Below are positions 55,337 through 62,040 of a stretch of 62,040 nucleotides of DNA, piece after piece. The notes under the pieces were generated by a model, which ran no database searches, was not told where the DNA came from, and saw only the letters and a program-made list of their open reading frames with translations. Within the stretch, counting starts at the first letter, position 1. Every line of letters begins with the position of its first letter. Location of the stretch: positions 1-62,040 of the forward strand of contig NZ_KB891912.1 in the NCBI RefSeq assembly GCF_000373585.1, read 5' to 3'. The position numbers were made by a program, and so were the translations under genes. Source of the stretch: Streptomyces sp. MspMP-M5 (GTDB lineage Bacteria; Actinomycetota; Actinomycetes; Streptomycetales; Streptomycetaceae).

Positions 55337-56089
55337 ATGAGCAAGCTGCGCGTGGCCGTCCTGGGAGCCAAGGGGCGTATCGGCTCCGAGGCCGTCCGGG
55401 CCGTCGAGGCCGCCGACGACATGGAGCTGGTCGCGGCCCTCGGCCGCGGCGACTCCCTGGAGACGCTGGTCGAGGCCGGCGCCCAGGTCGCGGTGGAACT
55501 GACCACCCCCGACGCGGTGATGGACAACCTCGACTTCTGCCTGCGGCACGGCATCCACGGTGTGGTCGGCACGACCGGCTGGACCGACGACCGCCTCGCG
55601 CAGCTGCGCAGCTGGCTCGACGCCGCCCCCGGCGCGGGTGTGCTGATCGCCCCGAACTTCTCCATCGGCGCGGTGCTCACCATGCGGTTCGCACAGGCCG
55701 CGGCCCGCTTCTTCGAGTCCACGGAGATCGTCGAGCTGCACCACCCCGACAAGGCGGACGCCCCCTCGGGCACCGCCGCCCGCACCGCCCGCCTGATCGC
55801 CGAGGCCCGCGCACAGGCCGGCTGCCCGCCGCAGCCGGACGCCACCACGACCGCGCTGGACGGCGCCCGCGGCGCGGACGTCGACGGCGTCCCGGTCCAC
55901 TCGGTCCGGCTGCGCGGTCTCCTGGCCCACCAGGAGGTGCTGCTCGGCGGCGAGGGCGAGACCCTCACCATCCGGCACGACTCCCTCCACCACAGCAGCT
56001 TCATGCCGGGCATCCTGCTCGGTGTGCGGCGCGTGGTGGACACTCCGGGCCTGACGGTGGGCCTGGAGAACTTCCTCGATCTGGGCTGA
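55337..56089 (+). CDS. dapB: 4-Hydroxy-tetrahydrodipicolinate reductase
   Basis: DapB performs the second step of lysine and diaminopimelate synthesis, with NAD(P)H. The 250-residue protein has VLGAKGRIGSE (nucleotide loop), GTTGWT at 78-83, and ELHHPDKADAPSGTA at 133-147, which holds the catalytic His and Lys139. The ATG follows a GAGAGAG stretch. It follows the M16 gene by 48 nt. dapA, the previous step, is found 2.7 kb further on. Confidence 0.96.
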   Translation: MSKLRVAVLGAKGRIGSEAVRAVEAADDMELVAALGRGDSLETLVEAGAQVAVELTTPDAVMDNLDFCLRHGIHGVVGTTGWTDDRLAQLRSWLDAAPGAGVLIAPNFSIGAVLTMRFAQAAARFFESTEIVELHHPDKADAPSGTAARTARLIAEARAQAGCPPQPDATTTALDGARGADVDGVPVHSVRLRGLLAHQEVLLGGEGETLTIRHDSLHHSSFMPGILLGVRRVVDTPGLTVGLENFLDLG

Positions 56090-56104
56090 TCGGGGATCAC
56101 GACC

Positions 56105-56635
56105 ATGGGTGGAAAGATCACTTACGTCTTCCTGTCCACCGCGCTGGTGCTGGTTTTCGGCGTGGTGGCGATGGAGGGCGTACTGCTCCTGATGACCGGC
56201 GAGCCGGCCGCGATGGGCATGGGCGCCGTGGCCTTCGTCCTGCCGTGCCTGGGCGGCTGGTTCCTGTGGGCCAACACCCGCTTCGCGCGCGACGCGAACC
56301 GGCTGGCCCGCGAGCTGGCGGCGGAGGGCGGCCTGCCGCGCGACGACCTCGCACGCACCCCCGGCGGCCGGATCGACCGGGACGTGGCCGACGAGGTCTT
56401 CGCCCGGCGGCGGGCCGAGACGGAGGAGGCGCCCGGCGACTGGCGCACGTGGTTCCGGCTCGCCGTCGCCTACCGGGACGCCCGGGACACCCCGCGGGCC
56501 CGCGAGGCCATGCAGCGCGCCATCGACCTGCACGCCGGCCGGCCGGCGCCGACGAGACCCGGTGCCGACACCCCGGACCTCGCCCCGCACGGCCCGGGCA
56601 CTCGTACGGATGACCGGGGCACCCACGCGGAATAG
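56105..56635 (+). CDS. Membrane protein with charged helical tail
   Basis: A 176-residue protein with two membrane helices (about 7-27 and 38-56), then a soluble part with DDLARTPGGRIDRDVADEVFARRRAE and a short TPR-like stretch around WFRLAVAYRDARDTPRAREAM. The tail is disordered. It starts 15 nt after dapB and is probably on the same transcript. The role is unknown; it is a common Streptomyces neighbour of dapB. Confidence 0.7.
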   Translation: MGGKITYVFLSTALVLVFGVVAMEGVLLLMTGEPAAMGMGAVAFVLPCLGGWFLWANTRFARDANRLARELAAEGGLPRDDLARTPGGRIDRDVADEVFARRRAETEEAPGDWRTWFRLAVAYRDARDTPRAREAMQRAIDLHAGRPAPTRPGADTPDLAPHGPGTRTDDRGTHAE

Positions 56636-56660
56636 CTGCCCACCCCACCCCGTTGTGGCC

Positions 56661-56700
56661 CGTAGGGGGCGCTCCCGTCCCCTACGGGAAGCCCCCTACG
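56661..56700. terminator. Bidirectional terminator after the dapB run
   Basis: A 10-bp stem, 56661-56670 with 56691-56700, with an inner stem TCCCGT/ACGGGA. It separates the convergent membrane and PH-domain genes. Confidence 0.75.
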
Positions 56701-57271
56701 AGATCCGTTCCCCTGCCCCCCGGGGCCGGTGCTCCGCCGCCCACGCCTCCAGCAGGTCGGCGGCCCGCTCGAACATCTCCGGGCGGCCCAGGAAGTCCGC
56801 GTTGCGGTCTGTCAGCAGGGTCCGCAGCGGCTCACCCTGTGTCCGCTCGACGCGCAGCGCCTGGCCCTGCACCGTCCGCGGCAGCCCCAGCCAGCGCACC
56901 GGCTGCTGCACCGTGCGGACCGCGCCGACCGCGGACCACGGCAGGGTCGTGGTCCGCAGCAGGTTCACCTGCCGCAGCCCCTGGGCGCTCACCCGGATCC
57001 CCACCCGCACCAGCCGCAGCGCCAGCGCGATCACCAGCACCCCGACCGCCGCGCAGACCGCCGCCCCGGCCGGCGATCCGGCCAGCGCGATGATCAGCGC
57101 CGAGAGCAGGACGAACGAGGCGAGCAGCAGAAACACCGCCGCCGCCGCCACCCGCCACGGTCCGGGGCGGTAGGGACGGCGCCACTGGTCGGGGCTGTCG
57201 TACGACGGGGAGGCAGGGGCCGCGCGGCCGTCGGCCTGGGCGCGGTCGGCCGTCAGGAAGGGCAGGGGCAC
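56696..57271 (-). CDS. PH-domain membrane protein
   Basis: A 191-residue protein with two membrane helices in residues 40-88 (for example AAAAVFLLLASFVLLSALII) followed by a bacterial PH-like domain: RVSAQGLRQVNLLRTTTLPWSAVGAV and the end helix DLLEAWAAEHR. These proteins are common in actinobacteria, and their function is unknown. The GTG start has GAGGAC upstream. The terminator overlaps its end. Confidence 0.75.
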   Translation of the reverse strand: MPLPFLTADRAQADGRAAPASPSYDSPDQWRRPYRPGPWRVAAAAVFLLLASFVLLSALIIALAGSPAGAAVCAAVGVLVIALALRLVRVGIRVSAQGLRQVNLLRTTTLPWSAVGAVRTVQQPVRWLGLPRTVQGQALRVERTQGEPLRTLLTDRNADFLGRPEMFERAADLLEAWAAEHRPRGAGERIS

Positions 57272-57406
57272 GGCTGGGTCCTCACTCGCGGCTGGCCGGC
57301 ACGGCGTGGAACGCCATGCCGGCGGAAGCTGTGAGCGGTGAGGCTATCGGGACCGGCGGAGCGGAACCACCCGGGCGGGACACCCGTGGCCCGCTCCGCC
57401 GCCGGC

Positions 57407-57646
57407 TCAGTGGTGCGCGGCCTCGGACTGGTGCACCCCGGTCGACGCGGAGGTGTCCTGCTGGAGGGCCGGCAGGCCGAAGAGCAGGGCGCCCGTCAGG
57501 CCGCCCACCACGGTGAGGGTGATCAGGGACTGGCCGAAGAGCTGCGCCCGCGAGGCACGCTGGCGCGGTGGGGGAGTGACATTGCTGCGGAACCGGTCTG
57601 CCTCGGCAACGAAGGCGAACGGGACGGGCTCTCGCCGGCGGAACAT
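57407..57646 (-). CDS. Small single-helix membrane protein
   Basis: A 79-residue protein with a basic/Pro-rich first 40 residues, one membrane helix (SLITLTVVGGLTGALLFGL) and a short outside tail with several His. The ATG follows AGGAGA. A hairpin (57355-57364 with 57391-57400) follows its stop. It is found next to thyX in Streptomyces; function unknown. Confidence 0.65.
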   Translation of the reverse strand: MFRRREPVPFAFVAEADRFRSNVTPPPRQRASRAQLFGQSLITLTVVGGLTGALLFGLPALQQDTSASTGVHQSEAAHH

Positions 57647-57898
57647 GAGGGGGCTCTCCTAGGAACCTCGTAGTGGGCACTGTCACAGACAAAGACGTCT
57701 GGGGCGTCCGTTTGGTGCCCGTTTTCCGTTACTTCTGTGAAAAATATCAACCGCGGTGAGCCGGCCCGCGAGCGGGGTCGGCTTTCGTCCGCTTTGTCGC
57801 CGTTCTGTTGCTAACGCCGTATCAGTCGCCCTTCCCGGCGCTGTCAGTGGCGGGCCGTAGGCTGGAAGCGCACGAGGATCGAACGGAAGGAACCGCCG

Positions 57899-58645
57899 GT
57901 GTCCCACACCCCCGACAGCGCCGAGAGCGCACCCGTCAGCTTCCGCAGTGAGGTGACGGTCGAGCTGGTCAAGCACAGCGCAGCGGACAGCGACGTGCTC
58001 TGGGCGGCCCGGGTCTCGACGGCCGGCGAGCAGTCCCTGGAGGAGCTGCAGAAGGACCCGGAGCGCTCCAAGGGTCTGATCAACTTCCTGATGCGGGACC
58101 GCCACGGCAGCCCCTTCGAGCACAACTCCATGACGTTCTTCATCAGCGCCCCGATCTTCGTCTTCCGCGAGTTCATGCGGCACCGCGTCGGCTGGTCGTA
58201 CAACGAGGAGTCCGGCCGCTACCGCCAGCTCGAGCCGGTCTTCTACGTCCCCGGCGAGTCCCGCAAGCTCGTCCAGCAGGGCCGCCCCGGCAAGTACGAG
58301 TTCGTCGAGGGCACCCCCGCGCAGCACGAGCTCACCGGCCGCGTCATGGAGGACACCTACCGCCAGGCGTACGCCGCCTACCAGGAGATGCTCGCCGCCG
58401 GCGTGGCCCGCGAGGTCGCCCGCGCGGTCCTCCCGGTCGGTCTCTACTCCTCGATGTACGCCACCTGCAACGCCCGCTCCCTGATGCACTTCCTCGGCCT
58501 GCGCACGCAGCACGAGCAGGCGAAGGTCCCCTCCTTCCCGCAGCGCGAGATCGAGATGGTCGGCGAGCAGATGGAGGCGCACTGGGCCAAGCTCATGCCC
58601 CTCACCTACGCCGCGTTCAACGCCAACGGCCGCATCGCCCCGTAG
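57899..58645 (+). CDS. thyX: Flavin-dependent thymidylate synthase
   Basis: ThyX makes dTMP from dUMP with FAD and a folate carbon donor. The 248-residue protein has the ThyX motif RHRVGWSYNEESGR (94-107), which binds FAD and dUMP. Further conserved parts are HGSPFEHN and RTQHEQAK. The GTG start follows AAGGAA. It is transcribed alone toward dapA. Confidence 0.96.
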   Translation: MSHTPDSAESAPVSFRSEVTVELVKHSAADSDVLWAARVSTAGEQSLEELQKDPERSKGLINFLMRDRHGSPFEHNSMTFFISAPIFVFREFMRHRVGWSYNEESGRYRQLEPVFYVPGESRKLVQQGRPGKYEFVEGTPAQHELTGRVMEDTYRQAYAAYQEMLAAGVAREVARAVLPVGLYSSMYATCNARSLMHFLGLRTQHEQAKVPSFPQREIEMVGEQMEAHWAKLMPLTYAAFNANGRIAP

Positions 58646-58697
58646 CGCCCCCGGCCGCCGCATACCCGTCCGAAGTGTCCGGATTGCGGCGCTTTGA

Positions 58698-58766
58698 GTA
58701 GTTCAACTACGCTGAACAAACGGACCCGGCACTGCTTGAACCCCCGAGCAGGCAGTGCCGGAGTCC
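58698..58766. promoter_or_regulatory. Palindrome and hairpin between thyX and dapA
   Basis: GTAGTT/AACTAC forms a 13-base palindrome (58698-58710, centre C58704). A stem follows, 58726-58735 with 58752-58761, extended by GGAC/GTCC across a bulge. The stem may end thyX, or it may be part of dapA control. No TTGAC/TANNNT pair is clear, though TAGCGT lies 7 nt before the dapA ATG. Confidence 0.45.
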
Positions 58767-58823
58767 ACATCCTTGGCTCCCCAGAGGCACACCCTGTTGC
58801 GCCCTACGAGTAGCGTGGGACCC

Positions 58824-59723
58824 ATGGCTCCGACTTCCACACCGCAGACCCCCTTCGGGCGGGTGCTGACCGCCATGGTCACGCCGTTCACGGCGGATGG
58901 CGCTCTCGACCTCGACGGCGCGCAGCGGCTCGCCGCACACCTGGTGGACGCCGGCAACGACGGCCTCGTCGTCAACGGCACCACCGGAGAGTCCCCGACC
59001 ACCAGTGATGCCGAGAAAGCCCAGCTGGTCCGCGCCGTGGTCGAAGCCGTCGGCGACCGAGCCTTCGTCGTCGCCGGAGCCGGTACCAACGACACCCGGC
59101 ACAGCCTCGAGCTGGCCCGCGCCGCGCAGGACGCCGGCGCCCACGGTCTGCTCGCGGTCACGCCCTACTACAGCAAGCCCCCGCAGGAGGGCCTGCTGCG
59201 GCACTTCACCGCCATCGCGGACGCCACCGACCTGCCCGTGATGCTCTACGACATCCCCGGCCGCAGCGGCGTCCCGATCAACACCGAGACCATGGTCCGG
59301 CTCGCCGAGCACCCGCGGATCGTCGCCAACAAGGACGCCAAGGGCGACCTCGGCCGCGCCAGCTGGGCCATCGCCCGCTCCGGCCTCGCCTGGTACAGCG
59401 GCGACGACATGCTGAACCTCCCGCTGCTCTCGGTCGGCGCGGTCGGCTTCGTCTCGGTCGTGGGCCACGTCGTCACCCCGGAGCTGCGCGCTCTCCTCGA
59501 CGCCCACCTCACCGGCGACGTCACCAAGGCCGCGGAGATCCACCAGAAGCTGCTCCCCGTCTTCACCGGCATGTTCCGCACCCAGGGCGTGATCACCACC
59601 AAGGCCGCCCTCGGCCTCCAGGGCCTGCCGGCCGGCCCGCTGCGACTGCCCCTGGTGGAGCTCTCGCCCGACGAGACCGAGCAGCTCAAGCGCGATCTCG
59701 CCGCCGGCGGGGTACAGCTGTAG
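58824..59723 (+). CDS. dapA: 4-Hydroxy-tetrahydrodipicolinate synthase
   Basis: DapA condenses pyruvate with aspartate semialdehyde as the first committed step to lysine. The 299-residue protein has the pattern NGTTGESPTT (51-60), LYDIPGRSG with the Tyr, and the Schiff-base Lys170 in IVANKDAKGD. The ATG at 58824 was chosen because family members start here; TAGCGT 7 nt before it suggests a leaderless mRNA. The longer frame upstream is unlikely. Confidence 0.95.
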   Translation: MAPTSTPQTPFGRVLTAMVTPFTADGALDLDGAQRLAAHLVDAGNDGLVVNGTTGESPTTSDAEKAQLVRAVVEAVGDRAFVVAGAGTNDTRHSLELARAAQDAGAHGLLAVTPYYSKPPQEGLLRHFTAIADATDLPVMLYDIPGRSGVPINTETMVRLAEHPRIVANKDAKGDLGRASWAIARSGLAWYSGDDMLNLPLLSVGAVGFVSVVGHVVTPELRALLDAHLTGDVTKAAEIHQKLLPVFTGMFRTQGVITTKAALGLQGLPAGPLRLPLVELSPDETEQLKRDLAAGGVQL

Positions 59724-59837
59724 AACACAGACTTCATAACTGCATACGGAACAACAACCGCCCCACAGCAAGTGCACGAATGTCATGCGCGCCACGTGCC
59801 TCGACGGCAGCGTGGCGCGCGTGGTGAGGAGAGTCTT

Positions 59838-61523
59838 TTGAGTCATCCGCACCCCGAGCTCGGCGCCCCGCCGAAGCTTCCCGAGGGTGGCCTGCGCGTC
59901 ACCCCGCTCGGCGGCCTGGGCGAGATCGGCCGCAACATGACGGTCTTCGAATACGGCGGCCGACTGCTGATCGTCGATTGCGGAGTGCTCTTCCCCGAGG
60001 AGGAGCAGCCCGGAATCGACCTGATCCTGCCGGACTTCACGTCCGTCAGGGACCGCCTCGACGACATCGACGGCATCGTGCTCACGCACGGCCACGAGGA
60101 CCACATCGGCGGCGTCCCCTACCTCCTCCGGGAGAAGCCGGACATCCCGCTGATCGGCTCCAAGCTGACCCTGGCCCTCATCGAGGCCAAGCTCCAGGAG
60201 CACCGGATCCGCCCCTACACGCTGGAGGTCGCCGAGGGCGACCGCGAGCGCCTGGGCCCCTTCGAGTGCCAGTTCATCGCCGTCAACCACTCCATCCCCG
60301 ACGCCCTCGCGGTCGCCATCCGCACCCCCGCGGGCATGGCCGTCCACACCGGCGACTTCAAGATGGACCAGCTCCCGCTGGACCGCCGGCTGACCGACCT
60401 CCCGGCCTTCGCCAAGCTCGGCGAGGAGGGCATCGACCTCCTCCTCACCGACTCCACGAACGCCGAGGTCCCGGGCTTCGTCCCGCCGGAGCGCGACATC
60501 TCCAACGTGCTGCGCCAGGTGTTCGCGAACGCCAACAAGCGGATCATCGTCGCCAGCTTCGCCAGCCACGTCCACCGCATCCAGCAGATCCTCGACGCGG
60601 CTCACGAGTACGGCCGCCGGGTCGCCTTCGTCGGCCGCTCGATGGTCCGCAACATGGGCATCGCCCGTGAACTGGGCTATCTGAACGTCCCCGCGGGCCT
60701 GGTCGTCGACGTCAAGGCTCTCGACGACCTCCCGGACGACGAGGTCGTGCTGGTCTGCACGGGCTCCCAGGGCGAGCCGATGGCCGCCCTCTCCCGGATG
60801 GCCAACCGCGACCACCAGATCCGCATCGTCCAGGGCGACACGGTGATCCTGGCCTCGTCGCTCATCCCCGGCAACGAGAACGCGGTCTACCGCGTGATCA
60901 ACGGCCTCAGCCGCTGGGGCGCCAACGTGGTCCACAAGGGCAACGCCAAGGTCCACGTCTCGGGCCACGCCTCGGCCGGCGAGCTGCTGTACTTCTACAA
61001 CATCTGCAAGCCGAGGAACCTCATGCCGGTCCACGGCGAATGGCGCCACCTCCGCGCCAACGCCGAGCTCGGCGCGCTGACGGGCGTCCCCAAGGACCGC
61101 ATCGTCATCGCCGAGGACGGCGTGGTCGTCGACCTCGTCGACGGCATCGCCAAGATCAGCGGCAAGGTCCAGGCCGGCTACGTCTACGTCGACGGCCTCT
61201 CGGTCGGCGACGTCACCGAGACCCACCTCAAGGACCGCCGCATCCTCGGCGACGAGGGCATCATCTCGATCTTCGTCGTCGTGGACAGCAGCACCGGCAA
61301 GACCGTCGGCGGCCCCAACGTCCACGGCCGCGGCTCGGGCATCGACGACAAGGACTTCGACGCCGTCGTACCCAAGATCGACGAAGCCCTGGCCAAGGCG
61401 GCCCAGGACGGCATCGCCGAGCCCCACCAGCTCCAGCAGCTGATCCGCCGCGCGGTCGGCAAGTGGGTCTCCGACAACTACCGCCGCCGCCCGATGATCC
61501 TCCCCGTGGTCGTCGAGGTCTGA
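59838..61523 (+). CDS. rnj: Ribonuclease J
   Basis: RNase J matures and degrades RNA and processes rRNA. TTG is the start, with AGGAG upstream, giving 561 residues. The beta-lactamase fold has HGHEDH at 84-89 for metal binding, with NSTNAEVP as a later motif and GTGSQGE near 320. The beta-CASP part has SASFASH-type stretches and the C-terminal domain ends PMILPVVVEV. It is located between dapA and the rRNA operon, as expected in Streptomyces. Confidence 0.96.
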   Translation: MSHPHPELGAPPKLPEGGLRVTPLGGLGEIGRNMTVFEYGGRLLIVDCGVLFPEEEQPGIDLILPDFTSVRDRLDDIDGIVLTHGHEDHIGGVPYLLREKPDIPLIGSKLTLALIEAKLQEHRIRPYTLEVAEGDRERLGPFECQFIAVNHSIPDALAVAIRTPAGMAVHTGDFKMDQLPLDRRLTDLPAFAKLGEEGIDLLLTDSTNAEVPGFVPPERDISNVLRQVFANANKRIIVASFASHVHRIQQILDAAHEYGRRVAFVGRSMVRNMGIARELGYLNVPAGLVVDVKALDDLPDDEVVLVCTGSQGEPMAALSRMANRDHQIRIVQGDTVILASSLIPGNENAVYRVINGLSRWGANVVHKGNAKVHVSGHASAGELLYFYNICKPRNLMPVHGEWRHLRANAELGALTGVPKDRIVIAEDGVVVDLVDGIAKISGKVQAGYVYVDGLSVGDVTETHLKDRRILGDEGIISIFVVVDSSTGKTVGGPNVHGRGSGIDDKDFDAVVPKIDEALAKAAQDGIAEPHQLQQLIRRAVGKWVSDNYRRRPMILPVVVEV

Positions 61524-61552
61524 CGGACCGTCCGTACGAAGGTCCTCAAGTA

Positions 61553-61592
61553 GGAGCGGGGCGCCCGGATTTGCATCGGGGCGCCCCGCTCC
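61553..61592 (+). terminator. Terminator after rnj
   Basis: Perfect 14-bp G/C-rich stem, 61553-61566 with 61579-61592. Confidence 0.8.
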
Positions 61593-61681
61593 AGTACGTT
61601 TACGGCTCCGCCGGAACGGGAAGCACCGCGCGCTGTGCGCACGGACCGCTCCCCGCAGGCCGCGGAATTCCGACCCAGAGC

Positions 61682-61956
61682 AATCTGATAAAGTCGGAAC
61701 AGCCGAAAGGCAAACTCCTCCGACAGGAAATCGGAACCGAATTCCGAACCGCCCGCAACTCACTGAGAAGCGGACCGGAACGGAAAGAAGATCTGATAAA
61801 GTCGGAAAGGCCGAAAAGCGAAAGCGAAACGGCCGACCCCGCTCCAGCAGGGGGCCAGAGACGGAAACGGATCTGGTAAGGTTGGAACCGCGAGAAAGCC
61901 GAAAGGCCGGATCGCACCGGCGAAAATCAGAGCCGAAAGGATCTGATAGAGTCGGA
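61682..61956 (+). promoter_or_regulatory. Four tandem rRNA promoter-like units
   Basis: Units 61682-61698, 61790-61806, 61870-61886 and 61940-61956 share the pattern ATCTGATAAAGTCGGA or close variants and are followed by CCGAAAGG-like sequence. The TGATAAAGT part fits a -10 region. Their number fits the several promoters (P1-P4) known for Streptomyces rRNA operons. The -35 boxes are not obvious. Confidence 0.65.
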
Positions 61957-62021
61957 GACGCAAGACCGAAGGGAAGCGCCCGGAGGAAGCCCGCGAGGGC
62001 AGGCCGAAGGAAGCGTCCGTT

Positions 62022-62040
62022 CCTTGAGAACTCAACAGCG
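62022..62040 (+). promoter_or_regulatory. rRNA leader element, boxA-like
   Basis: CCTTGAGAACTCAACAGCG at the very end matches the conserved leader element of actinobacterial rRNA operons that includes the boxA-like antitermination site. NusA, encoded in this window, works at such sites. Confidence 0.7.

Larger units (their letters stand above)
61524..62040 (+). other. rRNA operon leader region
   Basis: No protein gene. First comes a 14-bp hairpin (61553-61566 with 61579-61592) that should end rnj. From about 61680 the sequence is AT- and A-rich, with four repeated units, then the sequence typical of actinobacterial rRNA leaders. The 16S gene would begin outside the window. Confidence 0.8.

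Overview
The window is high-GC actinobacterial chromosome and is almost certainly Streptomyces or a very close relative. Codons end in G/C, GTG starts are common and one gene starts at TTG. The order proS / rimP-nusA-rnpM-infB-DUF503-rbfA-truB / ribF / type VII secretion / rpsO-pnp-M16-dapB / thyX / dapA / rnj / rRNA leader is the one known from Streptomyces chromosomes.

Left flank (1-13.9 kb): proS preceded by a repeat-rich gap; a leftward trio (lipoprotein, DUF4439 ferritin-like protein, aminoglycoside-phosphotransferase-like protein that has lost its catalytic Asp); then the rightward translation and transcription run rimP, nusA, rnpM (ylxR), infB, ylxP-like DUF503, rbfA, truB, an unrecognised gene and ribF. 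The infB leader carries three overlapping mini-ORFs and a hairpin just before the infB ribosome binding site.

Centre (14.0-50.9 kb): a type VII (ESX) secretion island. Core parts are a ParA/MinD-like ATPase with a Gln/Pro-rich arm, EccE, EccB, two WXG100 proteins, two mycosin proteases, three-domain EccC and EccD. No EccA is seen. Between them lie probable cargo genes arranged as small helical proteins next to larger WXG-type proteins. Most of the small ones end in a Y-x-x-x-D/E export motif and most of the large ones carry the W-x-G turn. The island also holds a membrane-anchored HExxH peptidase, a calpain-like cysteine peptidase, a Walker-type NTPase with a Lys-to-Arg change, several membrane or unknown proteins, and a WhiJ/AbaA-type regulatory trio (XRE regulator, DUF397, ATPase). 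Perfect-stem terminators separate many of the convergent units.

Right flank (51-62 kb): rpsO, pnp, an M16 zinc peptidase and dapB in one direction, then small membrane/PH-domain genes, thyX, dapA and RNase J (rnj). The window ends in an rRNA operon leader with four repeated promoter-like units and the conserved sequence around TTGAGAACTC. The 16S gene itself lies beyond the end.

The flanks make and process RNA, ribosomes, lysine/diaminopimelate and dTMP. The island between them is a secretion machine with its own cargo, proteases and developmental-type regulator. All functions are read from sequence motifs and remembered family knowledge; no database search was run.
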